31,257 nt of DNA from Spongospora subterranea (lineage: Eukaryota; Endomyxa; Phytomyxea; Plasmodiophorida; Plasmodiophoridae): the NCBI GenBank assembly GCA_900404475.1, contig OUQQ01000214.1, positions 1-31,257 of the forward strand, given 5' to 3'. Under the pieces are notes generated by a model. The model made no database searches. It had not been told where the DNA came from and saw only the letters and a program-made list of their open reading frames with translations. A program made the translations under genes and the position numbers. How positions within the stretch are numbered: the stretch's first letter is position 1; every line of letters starts with the position of its first letter. Of the stretch, positions 10,022 through 19,417 are shown piece by piece.

Positions 10022-10908
10022 AGACAGTACAAAGGAAGCCGAAGTGCTTACCTATATCGAGGAGTGCAATAGATTGGACCCCTACCGGCAATGGATTCAA
10101 GTTAACCTACTTGACCCTGTTAGAGGACAGAAGACATACTACTCACGAATACACATTTACAGGACGTTGTATGATCTTCAGGAAAGAATTGGCAATATTT
10201 GTCTGAGCTGGATGGTGCTGGTTTTCTCTTGCCCACTGCAGGTATTCATCAGCGGTAGGCCTGTTCATTATTCAGTGGTCAACTGTTCATGATGACCTGG
10301 GAACACCTTGCCAAGACCGTAGTGGTCAGAGCGTGCTGTGCGGACCCACATTTCTCAGTCCGTGAATATCTCCGACACCCGAGTCCTGTGCAGTTCTTCA
10401 ACAGGCTTTTGCTGAGTTCATGGTTGCCGCTGGGTAATCGGACAAATTTGGTTAATAACGCCACGTATACCGCCGCTGAAGGTTCCTGGTGTCCCTTTGA
10501 TATCATCACTGGACTCAGTCGCTACACAAGAACCTGTTGTTGGTTCAATGAAGCGTGGATTTGTTGCTGTACGTTCATGTTGTCTGTGGCGGTGATTTGT
10601 TGGTTTCAACAAAACATCCCTCGCAACTCTTTTTAAAAGAAGCAGAGGAGAGAAGCAATTGTTGCAGCCAAAATGTTTCTCACAAGTAATGGCAATAGTT
10701 GTTTTCAGCAGTTGATTAAACAAAAATTGTGCTTTGAGGAAAGCGTGGGTATTTTAAAGCTTCAGATCGACACTGACCATAACGGTAGAACACTAATGTT
10801 GAAAACCAATTTCAGGGATTTGCCGCAGAAATTAAGGGAATATCAAATATCGTCAAGGAGTTGAACAGTGACGTTGCTCAAGAGCTCGTTGGTTATATAG
10901 ATGATTGA
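10013..10908 (+). CDS. Unresolved multi-exon gene, product unknown
   Basis: Several coding-like segments follow each other on the plus strand: up to 10214 (KEAEVLTYIEEC, DPVRGQKTYYSRIHIY), 10242-10277, 10323 to about 10380, about 10440-10587 (VPGVPLISSLDSV), about 10642-10685, 10709-10784 and 10816-10908 (KGISNIVKELNSDVAQ, stop TGA). Introns bounded by GT and AG join most of them in phase, but some would be only 23, 27 and 31 nt, and one join (near 10390-10440) could not be solved. No start codon was found. The first segment overlaps the probable upstream intron and exon of the ligase gene on the other strand, so the two models compete. The product is not recognised. Confidence 0.35.
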
Positions 10909-11025
10909 TTGAGCATTAGCCAATTTTTGACACATAGCCTGTCAAGTTCTCTACCCTTTGCCTAACTTTACGGTCTCACCGAAACACGATGAGATCATGA
11001 TGGAGTATCTTTTGGTTATTTATCG

Positions 11026-11831
11026 ATGATGGATATTTCCCAACATTCGCAACTTCGTGGCTGCATTGGAGATCTTTTGATGCCCAAACTGTTGACTGAA
11101 GAGCATATATGCCGATTGAAGGCCTTGCCCCAGCTGCATGAACTCGGCAAATCATTCGCTCATTCCCCTAATTCTATAATACACCGGTTTCGCTCGAAAC
11201 AATGCCAAGTGGGAAGACCGTCATCACCAGCAACTTGATAAAAACTAGTCGACTCGCAACATGGTCAATAATGTTAAAACAAGAAACAAGTGAGGTCAGC
11301 GGATCACCCATTTGCTGAGTGATCGGGGATATTGCTGTCTCCCATAATGATGTTATACAGGATGGCGTGAAGGCTCGACTTTTCGAATGTATAGGCTAAA
11401 CCATAATGGTTCCAGATAATAACACGACTTTTGAGAACCGAAACTACCGATATGGACAATTTCCAGACCTTCGCGATGTTCTGCATGAATATCGTAATAG
11501 AAACAGTATCATCTTTTCACGTAGCTGATGTAAGAATTCGATCAACGCAGTTCAGGATTCAACTGGTTTGCTAGACTTGTCCACGTTTATTGATGGCTTT
11601 TTCCGGATAACTAGCGTCATAAATGACCATGATCAATAGATTCTCCAGAAATAGTTCCAGCCTGGTCAATTCCAAGAGCGGCGTCTGAGTATTTTCAAGC
11701 GGAAAAGCAATGATGGCCCTGTTCCAAGGGCGGGAACCCGACTCTGATTCCGGTTAGCACCTTAGGTAGATTTATTGCTATTTCCAGATCGATCAAAGAA
11801 ACAATATCTAGCAAACACTCCAATTATAAGT
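11026..11831 (+). other. Scattered coding-like exons, product unknown
   Basis: An ATG at 11026 opens a 70-codon frame (MMDISQHSQLRG, LKALPQLHELGKSF). Further segments with protein-like composition are near 11365-11395 (DGVKARLFE), 11410-11520 (NYRYGQFPDLRDVLHEYRN), 11630-11710 (EIVPAWSIPRAA) and 11770-11830 (DRSKKQYLANTP). Linking them needs GT-AG introns of 27-74 nt, and one of only 17 nt, so the model is weak. They may be the 5' part of the gene that ends at 12722. Either this gene has unusually tiny introns or it is decaying; RNA data would decide. No family is recognised. Confidence 0.3.
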
Positions 11832-11832
11832 A

Positions 11833-12722
11833 ATGCCGATATCTGTATTGCCTGCGGGAAGAAATAGGTCTGGTACATCCTGCAGCCAGCTAGCGCCATG
11901 GCAATGTCGGGATACATCTTCCCCCGGCCTTCATCAGCCTAAACCTCATTACTTTTACACCAATTATCAGCTATCAAATAGGTTCGGGGACTTTCACCAG
12001 ACTCTTTTCATTTCTGGTTTACTATATTATTGATTGGTTCTTTTACAGCGTAATTCAATTAAGGTCAAAGGTTGAGCCATACGTTTATCCAGCCAGAGAA
12101 GATGTTCCAAGGTCCTTTAGCCATGTCAGATCTGAATACCAGGAGAAGATGGAGGATGGATTAAAGCCTAGGTTTTCCTCGGTCAAATCCCAAAGTACGT
12201 TTCGTCAACCATAACACATTCTTTATTTTGATTTTTATCAAGGCGTGCCACGACAACATAAATCAGGCAAAAAACTCTTCAATGGGATTCCCCCCTCAGT
12301 GGAATACAAACTGAAAAAGCGTCGAAACCTGCTGGTAGACGATGTAATGCTGTAGGTTTGCAACGACTCATTCCGATAATTAACAGGAATCGGCTGGAAA
12401 AACCGTGGGACCAGATCAGCGATGGCAATGGGATAAACAAACCCGTCCTCAGCCTGTTTCCCACTCCTCCAGTTCCAACGCGGATTCTGAACAATTCACA
12501 AAGACACATCCTAATTCGATGGATTCCATAATCAATAATTGGAGGAATCGATTCAATGAAAGTCGTGGCTATGATACTGTTCAATACCGCAAGAAAAACG
12601 TGTATTCGAGACAAACCTTCATTGACGGGACAGCTGAGATGAACTCTATCATGCATGAGTACCCATATGAGAGTTCCGGGTTTACTCCAAACACCTCAAA
12701 TGAAGATTATAAGCCCTTATAG
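11833..12722 (+). CDS. Unknown polar protein, 3' exons
   Basis: Four exons, 11833-11981, 12049-12194, 12243-12343 and 12387-12722, join in phase through introns of 67, 48 and 43 nt and read 243 residues to a TAG stop. The protein is hydrophilic and rich in Ser, Lys, Arg and Tyr (VEPYVYPAREDVPRSF, KLKKRRNLLVDD, NWRNRFNESRGYD), with no membrane segment or catalytic motif. The ATG at 11833 has an in-frame TAA just before it, but coding-like sequence continues upstream in other phases, so the true start is probably further 5'. Phase agreement of three introns supports a real gene; function is unknown. Confidence 0.5.
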
Positions 12723-12945
12723 GAAAAGTAACCTTTCCAAGCAAATAAACCTGGGGAGATATAGCGAAACTCGTCTCTAGCGGTGCATTCAAAGCTTAGA
12801 ATCGGAAAACAATGTGTGGTGTTGCAATATCTTATCGTCATCGCACGTGGAAGAACTCTTTTGTGCTGATATGTCCAAATTCTCGCTGATTGTGTAAATC
12901 CCGGGATTCGCTGGATTAGAGTCCTTTACAGTTGGAATTATCGTC

Positions 12946-14199
12946 TTAGGTATTGCTTTCTGTATTAATTATAGAATATTGTGTTGATGGAGATCCCGTG
13001 GTGTCCAGGCAGTTCATGCACAGATCCTTGCCAGATGTAGTGGCAATCAGACTTTCGTGAAGGCATAAACGCCTGCCGAAGGAATGTAGACCGTCGAATT
13101 CAGCAATAGCATTCTTCTCGTCGATATCGATCTTGTTGTAGGCGAATAAGCTCATAAGTAAAGGGAGCTGCCATAGCGACGTGTGGAATAACGACCTTGC
13201 CGTATCGTCTGAGGTATTACTGTAAAATTGCCAGGCTTTAGACGCGATGAATCCGTTCGCTAACAACCCATGGATGGCAAACATGGCGCTGGTCATTCCG
13301 ATATACGTAGTGAAAATCGGCAAGGGGAACAGGCAAGCTGTGTAAATCAGTGAGGTTAATGATGTGCTCTTCCCCGAGACATCGTTCAAAGATCGCATCC
13401 TATAACCACCTAAAACACATCAGCCTCATGATCAAGTCGACAGTGGTCGAGTTCCCCATTACCGATAGCATAATCTTTACGCAGCAGCCAGGCTAATGAT
13501 AGGAAATGAGGCATTTGCCACAAAAAGAGAATTGAACCCAGTACAGCTGTTTCGGGAGCGAGGAATGATCCAGTCGCTGCGGTCCATCCCATGATTGGTG
13601 GAATAGCTCCCACTATCGCCCCTGATAAAAACTCGAGGTCAGTATGTGATCGGTAAAGAAAAAACCTCACGATCAACCAATTTCGGAGTTGAATATCGTT
13701 TTCTTTTTTAGAGGTGTATATATTTGAGTGTAAAGAAGGAGATTGGCTAGGCCAAGAGCGCCAGTAATGGGGTTATTGCCAATAATAAGGCAACCAATCC
13801 CTAATGATCCCGATACAGCACTAAGTCATCTTCAAACTCCAACCATAATCACAGGCAATCTTCCTAACCCAAAAGTTTTTGCCTGAAAAGAGGTTATGGT
13901 ATTTGTTGGAAGCGGCCTCAGCCTTGTTCGCTTCATTAACGCATCACTTTTCACCTGTAATTTATAGTTAGTGGAATGACACCTTAATTTGTCAGCATCA
14001 CCTCAATGATTTGATTGAACGTACTAGCGCTGCATGCCGTCAAAAACGTTCCAACCATTACTGAAGCAAGTGGAATTGCTTCAATGGGACTTCCGCCCGC
14101 CAAGAACCCAAGCCCAGCCGTACTTGTGACTAGACCCGATAACTGAAACTTGGATAGTCGAGAAATGACCCGGGCATATGATGATATTTTGGTCTTCAT
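12946..14199 (-). CDS. COX10: Protoheme IX farnesyltransferase (haem O synthase)
   Basis: Exons 14199-14002, 13954-13869, 13820-13678, 13621-13463, 13409-12946 encode 349 residues; introns are 47-56 nt and all keep phase. The enzyme transfers farnesyl to haem B in the mitochondrial inner membrane, giving haem O for cytochrome c oxidase. Visible signatures: LSKFQLSGLVTSTAG (first helix), NQIIEVKSDALMKRT then RPLPT (prenyl diphosphate/Mg2+ site), NPITGALGLANLLLYT, YTPLKK, IVGAIPPIMGW, WQMPHFLSLAW and KDYAIGGYRM (second Asp site). Hydrophobic helices follow the UbiA-fold pattern. The ATG at 14199 leaves only a short leader, so an upstream exon with the import signal is likely; a candidate frame begins at 14402 inside the inverted repeat. 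The last 60 residues are poorly conserved. Confidence 0.9.
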
Positions 14200-14346
14200 G
14201 GCGCTCTGGAAGACGCCCTCGTCCCCGTCCAGATCCAGGGACAAGAGCGGCCAAGGGTTACCACGTTATGACTTAGAAATCGCCTGTATCTATATCTGAC
14301 TTGGGCCTGACTGGCCCCACGCTCCCCTCCGCTTACAATGACGACA

Positions 14347-14540
14347 GAATGAATGCCCTTGATGACGCGCCAACAAGAAAATTCGTTGCGCGACCAACAC
14401 ATGCACGAAACTCTGCAGGTGTTATTCTGCCTGATTTGCCAACATCACGTATCGGCACACATGCAGAGCTTCGGGCATGTGGTGGTCGCGCAGCGAATTC
14501 TTTTGTTGGCGAGTCGTCCAGTCGTCATGGGCATTAATTC
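14347..14540. repeat. Long imperfect inverted repeat with coding potential
   Basis: The left arm (about 14347-14424) and the reverse complement of the right arm (about 14460-14540) align over about 75 bp with scattered mismatches and small indels, leaving a loop of about 35 bp. Shared blocks include gcgaccaacacatg and its partner gcgaccaccacatg. Read outward, both arms encode similar peptides: LQSFVHVLVAQRIFLLA on the minus strand and MQSFGHVVVAQRILLLA on the plus strand, with several synonymous differences. This suggests an inverted duplication of a coding exon, perhaps a mitochondrial leader next to COX10. The rest of 14541-15219 shows no gene. Confidence 0.7.
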
Positions 14541-15219
14541 TTCAACACCGAGGTTGCCACTGAACTCAGCCGAACTGATTTCAAGCCCAATATGTGCAAC
14601 AAACTGAGAAAAGGGTGTTCCTGCATCTCACGTCTGAATGAACAACAGTTCGCATTGTCCGTTTCGTGTTATTTTTCAAATGTGATTACAAGACCTGAGA
14701 ATTAATTCTAAGCTCAAGTGAGCGGAACTTCGCACGAAAATCATCCCCCGTTATGTAGCACGATTCATTACAAAATCCTTAATTGCACGATAATGCTTGA
14801 AATGCTAATAATCGTCATTTTCAAGAAAGTCCGTTACGCCCATCAATAGTTTAATTATTTAACGGATCTCTCGAATAGTCTTTAAAATTCGTCCGCATTG
14901 CATTTGCTAGAGTAGGATTTGTCGTACTGACAGGGATTTGCAAGATTTGATAAGGGCTGCGGTACTAGACTGATCGTGCAGTGTATCTAGAATGTTGTAA
15001 TTACTCTTTCCCCATTGATACCACCTGCAGAAATACAGTTTGCACAGCAGTTGATTCTGATAAAGTAGCTCAGTTCAAACATTGCGCCATCCGCCAGTCG
15101 ATCCTGTCAAGCGTGTTAAGCAGCCAGGTGCCGACAGGTACCAACTACCAGGTGCCTGTGTGGGTGGTCATTGTCCGCTGTCGCCTTTAACGAAATCCAA
15201 GCCGTTTAGGTCGCCTTGA

Positions 15220-15804
15220 ATGGCGACAAAGCTATTGATTATTTTCCTCAAATCCTGGTTCCTGTTTCTGTTGGTTTGGCCGTTTTCGTTTCTGTTGACG
15301 TTATTATCGGATCCCTGGATGGCGCTCGTGTTTGTGTTTTTCTTAAACGCCCTGCTTGCCGGCTATTCGATCGTGGCATTATCGCAATCTGAAACCGGGC
15401 TCTCTGATAAGGCGTTGGCAATCCCATTATTCCCATCTGTTGCCATGTCGACAACGTTAATTGCTTATTATATTGGCGCAATCAATGCTTCAGTTTTCGT
15501 TGTGGTTTGTGCTATTGCTGGGGTTGTTATTATCGAAGGTGCTCAATTTAGTTTTTGTTCATCGCTTCGTTAACAGAATTTACATGGTTTAGGCATAGTG
15601 TTGCTCTCGGTACTTATGGGGAACAGTAAAAGAATAGGTGTTCAACAGGCGATGACTACCATTGGGATTCTATCTCCTATATTAATGTCCATCGTATGGA
15701 TTATCAGCAGCTCTGGCATATCCTTCAAATATGGGTGCCTCATCTCCGTCACTGCATCATTTTGCAATGTACTCTTCAACAAGTATGAGTGGATCGCATT
15801 CTGA
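15220..15804 (+). CDS. Multi-spanning membrane protein, unknown function
   Basis: Begins at ATG 15220 and reads about 176 residues in two exons. Two introns of 54 nt are equally possible in phase: 15539-15592 (exons 15220-15538 and 15593-15804) or 15523-15576. The protein is strongly hydrophobic, with about five or six membrane helices (LLIIFLKSWFLFLLVWPFSF, MALVFVFFLNALLAGYSIVAL, ASVFVVVCAIAGVV, ILSPILMSIVWIISSSG, YGCLISVTASFCNVLF). The N-terminus could act as a signal anchor. No conserved family motif was recognised and no charged pore or enzyme residues stand out. Its neighbours give no hint of its job. Confidence 0.6.
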
Positions 15805-15972
15805 GCAACGGTGCTAACTGTTTTTGTTGGTGTGTCTTAACCAGATCATCCTTGTCCGTCGGTTTCCCCCAACTTCCCGTTGACAAAAGGTCTCATTATC
15901 AGAGGCGATCAAGATCAAGACAGTAAATTCCCTTAAATATCTATCTATCCAAAAAACATTCCAAAAATTTTT

Positions 15973-16308
15973 TCAAGTCGTTTCTCCCATTAGAATAGCC
16001 GCCCGTTTCAGATATTCATCCTGTCTCACGAACAATTTCTTTGTTGGCGGTTGTTGTCTGTTCACAAGTCGGGTCATGGCAGAAGCTGTTTTGACCAACA
16101 TGACCGTTCCGAACTGCAGCTGCTTGCCGTTTCGTAAAATTGGTCGCCTAGAACAGTATTGGCGATTGATTGTGTCTGTCGATATTATTTGGTTGTCAAT
16201 CTGGGCCCGCCCCGGCTGAACCCGTGACTGTAATGATGTCAAATGCCGGGACAGGTTACCGATACTCGTGTCAGCCAACGATTGTGCTGCGCAGTATATT
16301 GGAGACAT
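15973..16308 (-). CDS. Small unknown protein (111 aa)
   Basis: A single open frame from ATG 16308 to TAG-type stop at 15973. It is basic and mostly polar (LSRHLTSLQSRVQPGRAQ, KLFVRQDEYLKRAAILMG) with no signal peptide or membrane helix. It is divergent from the gene starting at 16324 with only 15 bp between the two ATGs. It is not recognised; an intron-containing alternative cannot be excluded. It is kept because it has a proper start, length and stop, and because 16324-16783 does not overlap it. Confidence 0.45.
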   Translation of the reverse strand: MSPIYCAAQSLADTSIGNLSRHLTSLQSRVQPGRAQIDNQIISTDTINRQYCSRRPILRNGKQLQFGTVMLVKTASAMTRLVNRQQPPTKKLFVRQDEYLKRAAILMGETT

Positions 16309-16323
16309 ATTCGTGACGAGATT

Positions 16324-16783
16324 ATGATACCGTCATCGCCCGATAAACCTCGACATTCTGTACCGGTTGACCCCAGCCCTGGTCAATGTATTTTTTCTGG
16401 CACAATCATCCACATCTCTCAAAACAACGCTGAGGAAATTATCATTTGGTCGACTTCTGTGCTTAATTATGGGGTTTTCTGGTTGCTAAACTGGTGCTTT
16501 GTATCTATATAGTGACAATGGATTTGTGGTGAAATCGCAAGATGGAATTTGCCTCAGGTTGCCGGTTCCAAAGAAGAATTGTGTTATTTTCCTCTATCCG
16601 GATGCTGATTCCAATAGGATCCGGATACGACTCGAGTTTACTCAGGGTCAATGTCAAGAAAATGTTATTGTCAGCTCCATATGCAGTCAAGATGATAGCC
16701 GAAGCGCATATATCCATGCCACATTTTCCGATAACTCTCTTCCGTCTGATTGGGTCCTCAAAGGGACCGTCTCCTGGAGGTAG
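16324..16783 (+). CDS. Small unknown protein (131 aa)
   Basis: Exons 16324-16448 and 16513-16783, joined in phase through a 64-nt intron, encode 131 residues. The product has an alternating beta-like pattern (IFSGTIIHIS, NGFVVKSQDG, CVIFLYPDADSNRIRIRLEF, VLKGTVSW) suggesting a small beta-rich fold. No motif is recognised. The open frame extends upstream to ATG 16243, but that would overlap the divergent gene's coding region, so 16324 is preferred. The two genes must share a very short bidirectional control region or have longer overlapping 5' leaders. Confidence 0.5.
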
Positions 16784-17189
16784 ATTTTGACTCGCTCTGG
16801 ACTGTTGAAAATGCTAAACCTGTTTTTGTACAGAACCGTCAATCGTTTGGGTAAACACCACCAGCGTGAAGCTGCATAATCATTCTATTACCTAATTAGA
16901 TATATAATTTAAATTGATTATTTGAAAAACTAATATAATGTTCAAGTTGAACGACGTCAATAATGTGTTTGTTGTATGTAAGTTTGAAAGGAAAGGGTTG
17001 GATTAGGGTTGTAATGATAACGGTCCGTCGGCGGTCACGGCGTTTACAGTACTAGTGACAGGAGGCCATTACCCATTAGTAATCGAAACGGGAGAAGACT
17101 CTACCCTGTTTACCATATCCGCCTTCAGATAATCCTGAATCCCGCCCTGTCTGACACAGTCTCGGGGTGGATAACCTTCAACTGCCAAC
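16784..17189. other. Spacer upstream of the U1-C gene
   Basis: About 400 bp, AT-rich at 16880-16960, with no recognised gene. An 11-bp string, ggcggtcacgg, occurs at about 17030 and again at about 17748 just before the N-myristoyltransferase start; it may be a shared promoter element or chance. Confidence 0.4.
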
Positions 17190-17649
17190 ATGCCCAAATA
17201 CTATTGCGACTATTGTGATCGATTTCTAACACACGACTCATTTCAGGGCAGGAAACAGCATAATCGAGGGAAAAAACACCAAGATAATATCCGCATGTAT
17301 TTTAGCGAGTATATTGGACAGATGATGAATCCAGGTATGCCAATGATGCCAATGCCAGGCGGAATGGGAATGCCATTTCCTGCTCCTGCAGGTTTGCCCC
17401 AGGTATTACGCTTTAATATGTCGAACACACAATTTTAAATTTGATGTTCATTAGGGATTTCCGTCTGGTGTTCCACCAGCCCCATTCCGGTTCCCAGGTG
17501 GTGTGCCTCCCTCTGGACCCCCTCCCGCTTTTCCTGGCCCACCGCCCTCAATGCCCTCGCGATTCCCGCCGACTGGGGTCGCGTTCCCACCGCCGCGATT
17601 TCCGGCAGGTCCACCGCCAACAGGATTTCCACCCAGCCAAGCTACTTAA
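17190..17649 (+). CDS. SNRPC: U1 snRNP protein C
   Basis: Exons 17190-17402 and 17455-17649 (52-nt intron, phase 0) encode 135 residues. The N-terminus is the textbook U1-C zinc finger: [17 protein letters not shown] with ligands Cys6, Cys9, His24 and His30, then [13 protein letters not shown]. This domain contacts the 5' splice site-U1 snRNA duplex and starts spliceosome assembly in the nucleus. After it come a Met/Gly/Pro-rich stretch and, in exon 2, a Pro/Gly/Phe-rich tail ([15 protein letters not shown]), as in U1-C from other eukaryotes. Length is close to the animal protein. The start is fixed by the invariant MPK(Y/F)YCDYC. Confidence 0.95.
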
Positions 17650-17787
17650 ATACCATAATGCATATATAAATCATATATTAATCAACATTTTGAAAACGCC
17701 CGACCTTCATATGAATTGTCCCACAATTTCGTTTGATAAACTCTTTTGGCGGTCACGGACTCCGTCGTTAATCATCGAACACAAAGT

Positions 17788-19130
17788 ATGACTGCCGAAA
17801 CTCCAAAAGATCCAGGTCACCACGATCAGAAATCGGGAGATGTGACCCCTGAAGTGCACGCCTTTTGGGATACGCAACCCGTCCCCAAGCTCCATGACAA
17901 AATTGACTCCGGCGATCCTCACGCAGCGATCGATACCCCGAAGACAGTCGATCAGGTTAAGCAGACTCCTTTCGCATTACCAAGTCTTTATGAATGGTAC
18001 GATATCGACATGACTAATGAAACGGAGGTTGATCAAGTATACGATCTATTGACCAGAAATTACGTTGAAGATACGGACGCCATGTTCAGGTATCTTTCCA
18101 TTTTTTTTTAAACATAATTCTTTCTGATATTTTCCGTTTGTGCAGATTTGATTATTCCCGGGAATTCTTACGATGGGCATTGATGCCTCCGGGGTTCAGA
18201 CGAGATTGGCATCCAGCTGTACGCGTGAAAGAGACCAAGAAATTGGTGGCATTCATTAGTGCAATCCCGGCCAAGATCCAGGCATACGATAATCCCCTTC
18301 CCATGGTCGAAATCAACTACCTTTGCGTTCACAAAAAATTACGCAGCAAGCGTCTGGCTCCCGTTCTGATCAAAGAGATCACTCGCCGGGTCAATCTCAC
18401 AGATATCTGGCAGGCTACTTACACTGCTGGCGCCTTGCTGCCTAGGCCGGTTGCCCGAAACCGTTATTATCATCGGTCGTTGAATCCTAAAAAACTGATT
18501 GAAGTCGGATTCAGTCAGTTGGCTCGACGGATGACGCTCAAGATGACTTTACGTTTATATCAACTTGAACCTGAAACCTCGCTTCCTAATCTCCGGCCCA
18601 TGACTAGAGACGATATTTCGTCTGCCCGACAGCTTTTAGCCCAGTATATGGCAAAGTTCAAATTATTTGTGCACATCTCCGAGGAAGAATTCGCGCATTG
18701 GTTTCTTCCCCGGAAAGACGTTGTGTATTCGTACGTCGTTTGCGATTCATCCACAAATATTGTCACCGATATGATCAGCTTCTACTGCTTGCCGTCTTCT
18801 GTTTTGGGCAATTCGTTGCACACGACATTACGCGCTGCGTTCTCTTTTTATAATGTCGCTGAATCTGTTCCCTGGCACATACTTATGAAGGAGGCTCTTA
18901 TTTTAGCCAAGAACAACGATTTTGACGTGTTCAATGCGCTAAATGTTATGGTTAGCATGTGTTAATTGGCCGTTTTGGGATGAGCTGTGGTCTAACGGCG
19001 TTGTTAGGATAATGCGAAATTTTTTGAACCGCTGAAGTTCGGCATTGGGGATGGATATCTACATTATTATCTGTACAACTGGAGATGCCCAGAGATCGCG
19101 TCCGAAGATATCGCCCTTGTTCTGATGTAA
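17788..19130 (+). CDS. NMT1: Glycylpeptide N-tetradecanoyltransferase (N-myristoyltransferase)
   Basis: Exons 17788-18089, 18146-18950, 19008-19130 encode 409 residues, the usual size. The enzyme moves myristate from myristoyl-CoA to N-terminal glycines of cytosolic proteins. Family landmarks are complete: FWDTQPVPK near the N-terminus, [11 protein letters not shown], the hallmark [20 protein letters not shown] (CoA-binding region), [30 protein letters not shown], and the C-terminal [17 protein letters not shown]. The C-terminal carboxylate acts as catalytic base in this family; here the chain ends ALVLM instead of the usual LVLL-type end. The ATG at 17788 is the first in frame; the acidic and polar N-terminal 50 residues are not conserved, as is normal. 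Confidence 0.95.
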
Positions 19131-19417
19131 GAACACCCTCAACGTCTACTTTATAATACATCGATCAACATTGTCCGAAATGTCGCCAATCAACCCCCTT
19201 TTTAATTATCAATCCCCAATTTTGATTACATGCGGTGCATGTTTTTCATACAACTGTTAATACATCGCTACCTTCTCATCGTCCACCGCATCATTTTTGC
19301 GTGGTTGCTTGCGTTTCACTCTGGTAAAAGGACGGACTTCACAGCGTTTCCGCGACGCACTGCTGTTCGTCACAGACAGCCGCTGGAGTGCAACGCTTCA
19401 GCGTGTCACCTCTGCCC

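Noticed and set aside
10279..10723. Minus-strand frames of 76 and 101 codons
   Set aside because: Composition is not protein-like, and plus-strand pieces in the same place read better.
10816..10908. SNARE-like C-terminus (GISNIVKELNSDVAQELVGYIDD region)
   Set aside because: The heptad pattern is too short and the central Gln/Arg layer cannot be placed; left as unknown.
12279..12656. 125-codon minus-strand frame
   Set aside because: It is antisense to four plus-strand exons that join in phase.
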